Shown here: one piece after another, positions 52,054-63,966 of the stretch
Position numbering within the stretch: the stretch's first letter is position 1
Layout of the letters: each line of letters starts with the position of its first letter
Assembly: GCF_963678635.1 (NCBI RefSeq)
Contig: NC_087068.1
Span: 40,015,649-40,079,648 of the forward strand
Direction: 5' to 3'
DNA: 64,000 nt
DNA from: Symsagittifera roscoffensis
Taxonomy: Eukaryota; Xenacoelomorpha; Acoela; Convolutidae
Position numbers and translations under genes: made by a program
Notes under the pieces: generated by a model
Told to the model about the DNA's origin: nothing
The model's database searches: none
The model's input: the letters and a program-made list of their open reading frames with translations, nothing else

Positions 52054-52665
52054 GTTCCGACTTTCGATACGAAAGTGACGGAATATTTGTGCTCGGGATG
52101 GGTTATTTTTTCTTCAGACAAATTTCGACTTTTTAACTAGCCTATTTTGACGGAATTTTTCTTATCATTCAAAAGGTATTGTAGTCCTGAGCCCAAATTG
52201 GAAAGATATTTCACCTGTGATCCTTTTTCGTAAAGTTATGAGGGTTTAAAGATTGCCATTTTGGCCATTTTGACCAATTTGGGACAATTAATGCGCGATA
52301 TAATTCGCGCTATTAACATGTAAGCGTAGATTTAATCCGTCTTATAAGTCGTTCCAAATTGGTTGAACGAAGCTTATTTGTCATAATTGATTTGTTACAA
52401 GAAAATCTATCTTTTTGTACTTTATATGGCGTGTTTTGTACTTTATATGGCGTGTTATATTTCAAATTTTAGAAAAAAAAATTTCATTTTTTTATTTCAT
52501 TTAATTTATTAAATGTTATTACTGCTGCTCCATAAACCTTAAAAGGCAGCCGGAACATTCAGGGCTTCGCCCTGATAAGAGCAGTCTTGTTTAAATTTTA
52601 TATGTTATTACTGCTCCATAAACCTGAAAAGGCAGTCGGAACATTCAGGGCAGATACGAGCAGTC
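52054..52665 (+). repeat. Repeat family H, copy 4 with duplicated 3' end
   Basis: Runs from GTTCCGACTTTCGATACG to GAGCAGTC (52586), then a second 3' terminus of about 75 bp (ttattactgctccataaacc to gatacgagcagtc, 52665). A doubled end of this type could come from nested or tandem insertion, or from aberrant termination. Confidence 0.6.
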
Positions 52666-53411
52666 TTGTTTTCTTTTCTGATCGCAAAATTTGACTTTCA
52701 AATTGTCGGCCAACGCGTTTTTGATACTTTCAAAAAAATATTGTATGCTCTTCAACGCAATGGAAGTCTTTACTGTTAATTTCAAGTTTTTCAGATGATT
52801 TTTCTGACTTTCTTCTCTCAGAAGTGCTTCAACTTTCTCTGCAGCTTGCCGCCTTTGGCATGAATTAAGCCAAATGATTAAATATGCCCAGAAAAGTTTC
52901 GAACTTTTTTAGTGTTATGTGTCGATTCAATTATATTTTTGTTTCCGTTTTTTGTAATTTTTGGAGATACAACGCTTTCCGATAATCTAATTTGGTTTTG
53001 AAAAATTCGCACATAAGCTTTTCAAATCAGGACTATCTTTTGCTGTGACTGCAGCTAGTTTAATTAAATTACGCATATTTCGAGTCCAACACATTATTGA
53101 ATCATGTTTTTCAACTGTTATCACGATCAGTGCGACGGAAAAATCAGCGAATCAACTTTCAAATTTTGATATGGTCTTCCGCCAACATTTTTTTATTCAC
53201 GTCACTTTGTCTTGATAAAGTATCGTAACTCTCCTGTTTTTTATCGAAAAGGGAAAAATTGAATGTTCAATTTCGGACATTCAACATGGTTTTTTGATTG
53301 ATCTACTCTAATAAACATTGTCTGAATTGGTTCGAATTTTTTTTTCAACCTTCCGAATGCTTGTACAGTAGCACGTCTAAGTGAGACAATTCTTTTTAGG
53401 CTGCTCTTTGT

Positions 53412-53600
53412 TCATTTTTTTTTTCTCATATGTCCCGCTAGACCCAGAGCCACAATGCATATTGTGCTATGCTCTCTATTCGGGAATGTTGATACGTTGA
53501 CTTCCCATCTAGTATAACGTACGTCAGCTTTCCATGCTCTAAAGTTTTTTTGGGGGTGCTTGTTGTAGTTCACGACTTGAGCTGATAGAGTTGAATTCAC
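53412..53600 (-). CDS. 62-aa ORF in duplication B, copy 1
   Basis: MNSTLSAQVVNYNKHPQKNF then RAWKADVRYTRWEVNVSTFP and an AGHMRKKK end. The same frame is kept in the second copy with one substitution in the shared part. I recognise no family. It could be a fragment of a host exon or transposon ORF. Confidence 0.3.
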   Translation of the reverse strand: MNSTLSAQVVNYNKHPQKNFRAWKADVRYTRWEVNVSTFPNREHSTICIVALGLAGHMRKKK

Positions 53601-54719
53601 CGCTCTGATAGTTACAGTTTAATTTTTGTGTCTAAGATCTAATTCGTCTTTGATAGCCCAAAATCGAAATTCTACCGAACTTCCCTTCCCGTCTATGACG
53701 TCAAATACCGGACTTTCTTTCAAAAAATCCGCACTAAAGCCTCGACGATTTTAACTTGTTTATAAATTAAGGCCTCATTAAATTTTTATAATCGCTCTTT
53801 TGTTAGTTTACTTTGGGGCCAGGAAATAAAACAAAGAGCAATTTAGACCTGACCAACAAAAACGAGTTTAGATGTCGATGCAAAGTTACAATTATGGGAA
53901 ATTAGACGAAATTGTATTGTCCGACTACAATTAACTTTCGTTCGAGCTTTCCTAAAAGCAAATCAATTTTTCACATGCAGCAATTTTCCCATTTCGCATT
54001 TTTCACATTCTACGTTTTCCACAATTGTGTAATGTATGCAAATTAAAAACGTTTTTTAATCTTGAAAATAACACTTTATAAATCAGTTGCGATAAGTATT
54101 TTTATATGCAATGGGATCATATACTTTTTTTGTAAATATGAAAGTTTGTTTTGGGCAAAAAGTTTTGTTAGCCCTTTGCTTTCCGTCTAAAATGCTAGTT
54201 TTGCAAAAACAATTTAATGTCTAAATTCGTTTCGTTGGTCATATCTAATTTGCTTATCGTCTAATTTCCTACCCCCGTTTGTTTTATTCTGGAGGCTCAT
54301 TTTGTGGCCTAGGAAGTTATACGATAAGCTACGGATGCTACAAAAACGGAATCGATTAGACGGATGCTACAAAAACGAAATTAGACAGAATTTATTTTTT
54401 ACAGATCTGGCATTTTAGACGAAAAAGCTATGAAAAGGAAAGGGCCAACAATTTTTTTCTTAATAGTCATGTTTCTCACAAATTCAAAAAGAACATAAAA
54501 TGTCAATACCTATCAAAACAATTAGTTTAAATGAACAAAGAAATGTCAAATATTACTAGAGAGTTTTGAATTGAATAAATTATGCATGATTGACTTGTAA
54601 AATTTTTGGCTACCAAAATTTAACTGTTGTCTACAAACAATTATATTTTTCTCGCGCAATTTGTCCGCAAACAATTTTAATCTTCCTCACTTTTGTCTAT
54701 TTTCTCACAATTGCAGTTT

Positions 54720-55455
54720 TGCAAAATAGGCAATCTCAAAAACTAAAAAATTGAGCTTCATCACGAAGCTTAGATATTTGTCTTATAATTTATGAATCAC
54801 AATTTTTGAGAATTTGGGTTTTTACAAAAACATAACATAATTTTACAAATTTTATACAAATTTAAAGGCTAGACCGCTGTTGAACGAAGTTTTACCTCAA
54901 ACTGTCGCCTCGATTCAAAAAGAACCAAAAATATTTAGAAAATTGACAAGAAACAAAAACATGGACTTTTCTGAGGGTAATGAATTTTGTTTTAGTAAAA
55001 TTTGGCGTAGCCTGTCGTGCAGTTTCCAACAACTTGTATTTTTGATCCAGAAACTTAAATTTGGTAGGATAGTGTTTGAGAAAAACAAACCAAAATTCAA
55101 AAAACTTCAAAAAATCAAAACAATTAATTTTTTGCAAAAGTTTTCGGGCGTAGCCTGCTATGCAGGGCATCTTCACACAACTTTTTTTTCTCGATCGAAC
55201 ACAAAATGTTAGGTTTAGGAGTATAGATCGCAGGGAAAAAGAGCTTTCTGATGACAATAAGTTTTTGTTATCGGAAAATTAGGCTTAGCCGATAGCTCAG
55301 ACGAATATTTTCACAGTTGGTTATTTACATTGAACACAAAATCTGACCACTTTTTAGTTGTGTTTATTTCTTGGCAAATGTTTTTATTCGCTATAGAGTG
55401 TTAATTTTAAATGTTTGTTCAGCTCTAGTAAAAACGTTTTGATACTAAGACTGTA
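54720..55455 (+). repeat. Partial copy 3 of duplication A
   Basis: Matches about 49564-50305, with a small deletion near 55120 that removes the fccgacgacg-type block. Sits between the two B copies, so an A'B unit was duplicated as a block. Confidence 0.8.
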
Positions 55456-55573
55456 AGCTAATAGGTTATGTTTGTATCAGTCTAAACCCCAAACAACTAC
55501 AAGAATATATACATTTTTATTGAAGATATTTTGAAGCAAATGAGAATGGCTATTGTCTCACAAAGTTCTAGTT

Positions 55574-56194
55574 GTTCCGACTTTCGATACGAAAGTGACG
55601 GAATATTTGTGCTCGGGTGGGTTATTTTTTTTTCAGACAAATTTCGACTTCTTAACTAGCCATTTTTGACGGAATTTTTTTTATCATTCAAAAAGTATTG
55701 TTCCCCTGAGCCCAAATTGGAAAAATATTTCACCTGTGATCCTTTTTCGTAAAGTTATGAGGGTTTAAAGATTGCCATTTTGGCCATTTTGACCAATTTG
55801 GGACAATTAACGCGCGATATAATTCGCGCTATTAACGCGTAAGCGTAGATTTAATCCGTCATATAAGTCGTTCCAAATTGGTTGAACGAAGCTTATTTGT
55901 CACAATTGATTTGTTACAAGGAACGAAATCTATCTTTTTGTACTTTATATGGCGTGTGGGGGGTTGGTTTTCATAAGTAATTTCAAATTTAAAAAAAAAA
56001 AAGTTTCATTTTTATTATTTCATTTAATTTTTTAAATGTTATTACTGCTGCTCCATAAACCATAAAAGGCAGTCGGAACATTCAGGGTCTGCTCTGGTAA
56101 GAGCAGTCTTGTTTAAATTTTATATGTTATTACTGCTCCATAAACTTTAAAAGGCAATCGGAACATTCAGGGTTTCGCCCTGATACGAGCAGTC
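55574..56194 (+). repeat. Repeat family H, copy 5 with duplicated 3' end
   Basis: First end at 56108 (hairpin altered to AGGGTCTGCTCTGG), second at 56194. Confidence 0.6.
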
Positions 56195-56923
56195 TTGTTT
56201 TCTTTTCTGATCGCAAAATTTGACTTTCAAATTGTCGGCCAACGCGTTTTTGATACCTTCAAAAAAATATTGTATGCTCTTCAACGCAATGGAAGTCTTT
56301 ACTGTTAATTTCAAGTTTTTCAGATGATTTTTCTGACTTTCTTCTCTCAGAAGTGCTTCAAATTTCTCTGCAGCTTGCCGCCTTTGGCATGAATTAAGCC
56401 AAATGATTAAATATGCCCGGAAAAGTTTCGAACTTTTTTAGTGTTTTGTGTCGATTCAATTATATTTTTGTTTCCGTTTTTTGTAATTTTTGGAGATACA
56501 ACGCTTTCCGATAATCTAATTTGGTTTTGAAAAATTCGCACATAAGCATTTCAAATCAGGACTATCTTTTGCTGCGACTGCAGCTAGTTTAATTGAATTA
56601 CGCCTATTTCGAGTCCAACACATTATTGAATCATGTTTTTCAACTGTTATCACGATCAGTGCGATGGAAAAATCAGCGAATCAACATTCAAATTTTGATA
56701 TGGTCTTCAGCCAACAATTTTTTATTCACGTCACTTTGTCTTGATAAAGTATCGTAACTCACTTGTTTTTTTATCGGAAAGGGAAAAATTGAATGTTCAA
56801 TTTCGGACGTTCAACATGGTTCTTTGATTGATCTACTCTAATAAACATTGTCTGAATTGGTTAGATTTTTTTTCAACCTTCCGAATGCTTGTACAGTAGC
56901 ACGTCTAACTGAGACAATTCTTT

Positions 56924-57127
56924 TTAGGCTGCTCTTTGTTCAATTTTTTTTCTCATATGTCCCGCTAGACCCAGAGCCACAATGCATATTGTGCTATGCT
57001 CTCTATTCGGGAATGTTGATACGTTGACTTCCCATCTAATATAACGTACGTCAGCTTTCCATGCTCTAAAGTTTTTTTGGGGGTGCTTGTTGTAGTTCAC
57101 GACTTGAGCTGATAGAGTTGAATTCAC
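56924..57127 (-). CDS. 67-aa ORF in duplication B, copy 2
   Basis: Same as 53412-53600 but ends AGHMRKKIEQRAA because of a T-run length difference. Unknown function, low coding confidence. Confidence 0.3.
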   Translation of the reverse strand: MNSTLSAQVVNYNKHPQKNFRAWKADVRYIRWEVNVSTFPNREHSTICIVALGLAGHMRKKIEQRAA

Positions 57128-58410
57128 CGCTCTGATAGTTACAGTTTAATTTTTGTGTCTGTGATCTAATTCGTCTTTGATAGCCCAAAATCGAAATTCT
57201 ACCAACTTCCTTTCCCGTTTATAACGTCAAATACCGGACTTTCTATTGAAATATCCGCATTAAAGTTTCGACGATTTCAACTTGTTTATAAATTAAGGCC
57301 TCATTAAACCTTTATAATCGCTCTTTTGTTAGTTTACTTTGGGGCCCGGGAAATTAGACAAAAATCAAATTAGACGTGACCAACAAAAACGAATTTAGAT
57401 GTCGATGCAAAATTACAAATATGGGAAATTAGACGAAATGATATTGTTCGTGTCTGAAATTTGTTTACCGACTACAATTAATTTTCTTTCGAGCTTTCTT
57501 AAATGCAAATCAACTTTTAACATGCCGCAATTTTCACAATCCGCATTTTTCCCATGCCGCAATTGTATAATTTATGCATTTCAAAAATGTTTTTTTTTAA
57601 TCTTGAAAATAACATTTTATAAATCAGTTGCGATAAGTATTTAGATAATCAATGGGATCATATACTTTTTTTGTATATATGAAAAATTGTTTTGGGCAAT
57701 AAGTTTTGTTAGCCCTTTGCTTTCCGTCTAAAATGCTAGTTTTGTAAAATTAATATAACGTCTAAATTCGGTTTTTTGGTCACGTCTAATTTGCTTATCG
57801 TCTAATTTCCTACCCCCGTTTACTTTGTTCTGAAGGCTCATTTTGGGGCCAATGAAGTTAGAAGATCAGCAAATTAGACGGATGCTACAAAAACGAATTT
57901 AGACGGAATTTTTTTTCACAGATCTGGTTTTTTAGACGAAAAAGCTATGAAAAGGAAAGGGCCAACAATTTTTTTTCTCAATAGTCAAGTTTCACAAATA
58001 CAAAAAGAACATAAATAGTCAATCATTATCAAAACAATTAGTTTAAATGAATAAAAAAAGTCAGATATTACTAGAGAATTTCGAATTGAATAAATTATGC
58101 ATGATTGACTTGTAAAATTTTTGGCTACCAAAACTTAACTGTTGTCTACAAACAATTATTTTTTTCTCGCGCAATTTGTCCGCAAACAATTTTAATCTCT
58201 CTCACTTTCGTCTATTTTCTCACAATTGCAGTTTTGCAAAATCGTCTATATTCCTTTTAAGAATCTCTGTCTAATTTGCTTGTCGTCTAATTTCTCAACC
58301 CCCGATCATTTTGTTACTTCGCTATGTGATCAACTGTTCGTCCCTGTTTTAAATGAAAAAAATTCAGTTTTTTCACAAACCGAGTCAAAAGTTTCAACCA
58401 AGTTGCTCTA

Positions 58411-59313
58411 TATACCCGGGTTGACCTCCATAAACCGAAAATGCTTATCTTACATTTCCCCACACCGAAAATGCTTATCATACAATTGCCTTCATCAAAT
58501 GTATGGAAAAATGCTGGTCATACATTTTTCACACAATTTCAAAAAACCATTGAAAAAAGATTCAATCTAGTTTCTCCGGCTATTTGAACCGTCTGATTCG
58601 TTCAATGTCGCACGTTTATTTTTTTTTTGGAAAAAAAACGTTATTATGTAATTTCCATATATGAAAATTGTATGGTTGGTTTAGGAAATTGTTGCTCTCT
58701 CAAGAGTTGATGAGATTTGCCTACAGATCATGAAGAATTTGATACTCCAACCTCCAAAACCCTCTGGTTGGTTCTCTTCGTTGTTCAGAGATTGCACGTC
58801 TTATGGGGTAAGTTTAAACGCTATTTGTTCCTCATTTGAGTTTCAAAAAACCTTTTTCATTCAATTTTCATATATGAAAAAATGCTTATCTTACAACTTC
58901 CATATATGAAAAAATGCTTATCGTACAATTTCCATATATGAAAATTGTATGATTGGCTTAGGAAATTGTTGCTCTCTCAAGATTTGAGGAGATTTGCCTG
59001 CAGATAATGAAGAGTTTGAGGTTCCAACCTCTAAAACCCCCTGGTTGGTTCTCTTCTCTGTTCAGAGATTGCACGTATTATGGGGTAAGTTTAAACGCTA
59101 ATTGCCTCATTTGAGTTTTCAAAAAACCTTTTTCGTACATTTTCCATATATGAAAAAAACGTTTATCATACAAATTCCATATATGAAAAAATGCTTATCC
59201 TAGAGTTTTCTTACAGTTTTCTGAATCTATGAAACTGTAGGAAGTTGTATGATAAGCATTTTTTCATTTATGAAAATTGTAGGATAAGCATTTTTGGTCA
59301 GCCCGGGTATATA
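58411..59313. mobile_element. MITE-like palindromic element with CCCGGGTTGACC ends
   Basis: Left end tatacccgggttgacc, right end ggtcagcccgggtatata: inverted repeats that also include the aaaatgcttatc/gataagcattttt words. Inside, atatatgaaaaaatgcttatc recurs many times in both orientations, and a block of about 265 bp (ttaggaaattgttgctctct to ggggtaagtttaaacgct) is tandemly doubled (58681 and 58948). No coding capacity. Confidence 0.6.
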
Positions 59314-59624
59314 ATAAAACTTCAGATTCTTCAGCTACTGAACCAACTTGACGCTATGTACATACTATCCTTGAGTGATTTTAGTTGTTGCATTTCTTGC
59401 GCGCCTTTCTCATGGTATCAAAAAGTTGGAGTATCAAATTTTTTAAAATTCCAACTGAGATGAACATTATTCCCCATCTGCTACATAGTTTTTTCTCAGC
59501 TGTCTTTTTCGTGTTAGCTGATTTGTTTGATTTTTGATTATAATTTTAATCTTTTGAGGCTCATCTGTTGTTTTGGTTTGAATTCTCGGTTCTTGTGATA
59601 GGTTTTTATTCTTTTTTTTGGCGC

Positions 59625-60040
59625 TGCTGAGCTCCCCGAGTCGAGATTTTTCACCTTATTTGAAGCAAGTTTTGAGCGGTTTGAGGGTTTTTTTTGACAA
59701 TTACGTCCAAAATATTGCTTCAAAATGAGCGGTTTGAGCGGTTTTTGAACGGTTTATCTAAAAAACCGCTCACAAACCGCGCAAGATTTGAACGGTTTTG
59801 AGCAGTTTATCTAAAAAACCGCTCACAAACCGCGCAAGATTTGAACGGTTTTGAGCGGTTTATCTAAAAAAACCGCTCAAAACCGTTCAAATCTTGCGCG
59901 GTTTTTGAGCGGTTTTTTTAGATAAACCGTTCAAAAACCGCTCAAACCGCTCATTTTTAAGCAAGATTTTGAGCGTAATTGTCTAAAAAAACAGCTCAAA
60001 CCGCTCAAATCTTGCTTCAAATTTCAACTGCACCTTAGCG
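59625..60040. repeat. CCGCTCAAA repeat as a long inverted repeat
   Basis: Repeats of ccgctcaaaccgctcaaatc and gagcggtttttgaacggttt arranged around a centre near 59870, so both arms can pair over more than 100 bp. Interspersed words are cgcgcaagatttgaac and atctaaaaaaaccgctc. A second block of the same family is at 62240-62500. Confidence 0.75.
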
Positions 60041-60170
60041 CGGGTTGACCAAAAATGCTTATCCTACAATTTTCATATATGATAAAATGCTTATTCTACA
60101 ATTTCCTACAGTTTCATAGACTCAAAAAAATTGTAAAAAAACTCTAGGATAAGCAAATAGAAAAAAGCAA
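60038..60170 (+). repeat. Fragment of the CGGGTTGACC / gcttatc family
   Basis: gcgcgggttgaccaaaaatg and cttatcctacaattttcat, like the ends of 58411-59313. Its partner end could be ggaggtcaacccggggtt at 62196-62215. Confidence 0.45.
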
Positions 60171-60524
60171 AATGGGTTACTGAATGAATATAAAATTCAT
60201 TTGCTATTTTCAATTGAAGTCGCAACAGAGGGTGTTGAATCTTTTGCTCAATTTTCATACAGTCCATTTTCTATAGGACGATTTCCCAAAACAGCCTTCA
60301 AATGTCTTTTAACGATTTCAAATTGCATTAGTAATGCTCGCACTTTGCTAGCCTTCAAAAAAGCCTACGTATCTAGAACAAACTGCATCTAGACGCATCT
60401 GAAACACTAACAATGATTACAGAGGTGAAGCTGCACATCACCTAAACCAGCAAGACTAGCGAACACGAGCTTCAAATAAGAATAAAACACAATATTGAGT
60501 AAAGACAAGCTTTGAAAAAAACCT

Positions 60525-60605
60525 TCATGGATTCGAACCGCAAGCCACCAGAGTTGCTGTATATTGTCTTCACAACTGCGCTAGTCCCTTGCTGCCCGGG
60601 TTGGT
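60525..60605 (-). repeat. tRNA-like sequence (SINE head or pseudogene)
   Basis: Minus strand: ctagcgcagttgtgaag (A-box-like) and gcggttcgaatcc (perfect B box) about 50 nt apart. Another B box, gggttcgaatctg, is at 60825-60838. The region also repeats cagaggtgaagctg and cagaggcgaagctg (60420, 60933). Possibly a tRNA-derived SINE cluster. Confidence 0.4.
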
Positions 60606-60969
60606 TGACTTCCAGCCAAAAAATGGTTATTTTACAATTTCATATATGGAGTCTATGGAAACAAAGCTTATCATACGATTTTCTTAAAAGAAAATGGTAC
60701 GACAAGCGGCTAAAAAAAACGATTCCAACATATGGCAACTAAGCCGACAAGAGATAAGCAGATGAAGAATTAACCGGCAATTTTATTTGGAACAAAATAA
60801 TTCTTATTTGAATAAAAACAGGCCCTGTTCAGATTCGAACCCAGGACCTTTGGTGTGCCTAATTTGTTTTTTAATTTTTTTTTCAAAAATACGAATGTAT
60901 AAAATTTTACTATTAACATCTTAAAATCAACACAGAGGCGAAGCTGAGTTTCATACCACCTGCGATACA

Positions 60970-62130
60970 ATTAGATCCATCAAATGAATAGATATAGTTG
61001 TGAAACAACATGCACAAACCATATAATACAAAATCAGCATCTGAACACAATTAACCAAGCAGAAATACCTGAGCAGAAACTCTTCTACCCTAATTTGTTT
61101 TTTAAATGACGTCCCTCTCATAAGGATGTGAGCAGTCATATTTGAATGCTAGGTTTCCAGCCCTTGGGTGTACTCTGATAGCACCCCATTTTAGGGTTGA
61201 CAATTTAACGTTTCGTTTGTTTTTTCATATCTAAAATTTTTGAAAAAGAAAACAAAAAAAATCATCCAAAAACGCAATCATAAAAAAAAAACATATCTCA
61301 AAAACCAAAAGAATTTGAGCAGTCATACTTGGAAACCAGTTAGAAACCCTATGAGAGTACCATAGCAGCATCCCACCTTAGGAATGAGAATTAGGAATGA
61401 GAATTGATCAACCCCAATTTGACGCTTTTTTGCGGCTGCTGAGTGAACCTTGATAGCACTTCTTTATAGGGTTGAGAAATGCAAGTTCGATTTAAATTTC
61501 ATCTAAAAATTGTTAAGAAAAAACGAGAAAATCATTGAAAACGTCATTTCGCTAAAACCATAAGGCTGTGAGCAGTCACACTTAAACGCTAGATTTTCAG
61601 TTAACGACTGTACTCTGATGACAACCCACTAGAAGCTTGAGAAACTCAAGTTTGGGTAGTTTTTTATCTAAAACAATTATAAAAAAACGCCATAACACAA
61701 AAACGAAATTGTTTGAGCACTCATACTTTGACATCAGATATATTTCCAAACCCTGAATGTACTGTGACAAAAAAAAACACGAAATGGTTGAGAATTTCAA
61801 ATTTGATTAGTTTTTATATCTAAGTCTTCTGAAAAAACTGAACATTTCTTCAAAAATATCTCGAAAACCAAAAAAAAATGGAGCTGTCACACTTGATCGC
61901 CAGGCTTGAACCCCTGGGTACACCATGACAGCACCACGTCAGAGGGTTGAGAACATCAAATTTGGTACGTTTTTTTTAGATCTAGATGTTTCAAAAATTA
62001 AAAAAAAAAATTAAAAAAACGCAATATCTCAAAAACGAAAAGAACGTGAGCACTCATTTTTAAACGCTAGATTTCCAGTCTTCGCGTGTACGCTGATAGC
62101 GCTTCATTGTTGGTTGAGAGTTTCAAGTTC
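60970..62130 (+). repeat. Diverged tandem array, unit about 170 bp, GAGCAGTCAT marker
   Basis: gagcagtcat-like words followed by a gctagatttccag block, a tactctgatagcacc block, a gttgagaatttcaagttt block, aaaaacg, and atctcaaaaaccaaaag recur near 61132, 61317, 61572, 61716, 61884 and 62050. Confidence 0.65.
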
Positions 62131-62239
62131 TGTTAATTTTGTCAATCCAATAGTTGATCCAATTGTCAATTGAAATTTAAAAAGCTTTTTCGGTTTATGG
62201 AGGTCAACCCGGGGTTACATTACCTTTCGAGGTCTTTTT

Positions 62240-62500
62240 GTTGGTTTTAATCTGTTTTCTTTAAAAGACCGCCCAGAAACCGCTTAAAACCGCTCAACTC
62301 TTGCTTGAAAAACCGTTTAAAAATCACCGCAAGAAATGAGCGGTTTTTGAGCGGTTTTTCAAGCAAGATTTGAGAGGTTTGAGCGGTTTTTCCAAAAAAA
62401 CCGCCAAAACCGCCCAAACCTCTCAAACCGCTCAAATCTTGCTGAAAAACCGCTCAAACCGCTCATATCTTGAGCGGTTTTTGAGCGGGATCTCGACCCG
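62240..62500. repeat. Second CCGCTCAAA inverted-repeat block
   Basis: ccgcttaaaaccgctcaact, gagcggtttttgagcggttt and aaaccgctcaaatcttgctg in both orientations. Ends with gagcgggatctcgaccc, echoing gagtcgagatttttc at 59640. A 62-aa minus frame inside (62435-62247) is repeat-derived. Confidence 0.7.
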
Positions 62501-63240
62501 GGTCGGTGAAGTAAATGATGTTCCTTCAGTTTTGGTGCTTGTTGATTTTCAAAAAAGCATGAGCTGTTTTTTGCTGCTCTTAATTTCTATTGCTATTTTA
62601 CCTTATTGTACCTCCTCCTGTCATAACGTTATAACTAATGGTAAGGCAACTTGCAGAGCCACATTTCTCATTCGGGAAATGATTAAGTCTCAGATTAATT
62701 CATAATGGTGCTCAGTTCTGATCCGGCTGCTTGCGTAGTTAACACCAAGTGAACTTCTTCAACTGACTGCTCTTGAAAAGTTTTTTGAAAGGATTGAATT
62801 CCTTCGAGTCTGATGCATTTTCCTCTTATTTACTTCTTGGTAAATTTGTGAAAGAACAAAAAGATAATTAAAAGTTTTGGTAACAATTCAAGGAAATCAA
62901 TTCTCCATGTTTAAAAATGAAAACGCTCAATCCCGTGAATAATTGGATAGTCGATGCGTCTCTGGAACCTCTTTGCAAGCATCATAGAAGAAACAACCAA
63001 ATCCGGCAAAAATAAATACCAGCTGCGGAATTTTGTGTACAAAAACTATATAAACTGCCAACCGAAAAGCAAAAATGCGAGCAAATACATGAATCGTTTA
63101 GGCTGTAGAAAATTTTATGAATCAGAATTGGCTTTTTTCACATACGCAAAGAAAGATTAAAAACACAAAAAGCAATTAAAAGCAAAAAGCATCAGGAAAT
63201 TATTCTTGGTGCGAAAACCTTGAACTTATACGAAGCCCTA
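62501..63240. other. Unassigned interval
   Basis: Short frames (for example 62954-63160, 68 aa) without any signature. I see no gene I can support. Confidence 0.4.
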
Positions 63241-63450
63241 ACCCGGGTTGACAAACATGCTTATCATACAATTTTCATATATGAAAAAAAAGCTTATCAT
63301 GCTCTTTCATACATTTTCATAGAAAAAAAGTAAGTGTATGAAAAGAGCAACATTAGCAGTTTTTCCAAAATATGGAATTGTATGATAAGCATTTTTTCCA
63401 TACTACGAAATTGCATGACGAGCATTTTTTCCATAAATGAAAATTTAAAA
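63241..63450. repeat. Third gcttatc-family inverted repeat
   Basis: acccgggttgacaaacatgc then cttatcatacaattttcata, answered by gaattgtatgataagcattt at about 63375. Same family as 58411-59313, with a diverged right end. Confidence 0.55.
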
Positions 63451-63520
63451 AAAATTGCTTCGAAACTTTTTGTGTTTTAACCGAAACACTTACCAAGGAT
63501 TTTTTGTCATCGAAAAACCC

Positions 63521-63966
63521 AGGGTGTAACTGGCAGTTACCACGCAGATGAATTGCGTTAGGTGATTTTAGCCATAAAAGCTAACTTTAACATTTTCACA
63601 TGGAATTTTATACCAAAAAAGTAACTTTTTGAATATGGCTAGATAGTTTTTAGTTTGAAAGTTCTGGTGGTTGATAAAAAAGGCCTGTTTTTTTACAAAT
63701 TCATATTTATCTTAGCAAACAAAACAAAAGGTAATAATCGTGTTTACAAAAAAAACGCTTTCTTGTGATTTTTGGATTTTTGGGTGAAAAACTGATCCTG
63801 GACCAACTACATTATAAACACAAAAAGCCAAGTTTTGCATTCAAGTTTTTTTTTGTAAAATTTTTATATAAGCACAAAAGCAAGTTTGCAACCAAAAAAG
63901 GGATTTTACCTCAAAATTCAGGTCAAGTTTTATTTAAAAATGCGGCTCTTTTACAGTTACCCCCTT
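63521..63966. repeat. Possible small MITE with GGGTGTAACTG / CAGTTACCCCC ends
   Basis: agggtgtaactggcagttac at the left and tacagttacccccttcc at the right are imperfect inverted repeats. Interior is AT-rich and non-coding. Only one copy is seen, so this is tentative. Confidence 0.3.

Larger units (their letters stand above)
51932..54725 (+). repeat. Segmental duplication B, copy 1 (about 2.8 kb)
   Basis: Repeated at 55456-58243 (offset about 3.52 kb), from gctaataggttatgtttgta to cacaattgcagttttgcaaa. Contains family H copy 4, a duplicated tail of that copy, and a short minus ORF. The two copies have scattered substitutions and small indels. Confidence 0.85.
55456..58243 (+). repeat. Segmental duplication B, copy 2
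   Basis: See 51932-54725. Includes family H copy 5 at 55574-56194, again with a doubled 3' end. Confidence 0.85.

Noticed and set aside
49720-55257. Several 60-121-aa ORFs on both strands
   Set aside because: They recur in each duplication copy because the DNA is duplicated, and they run through the GGCGTAGCC repeat. No protein signature.
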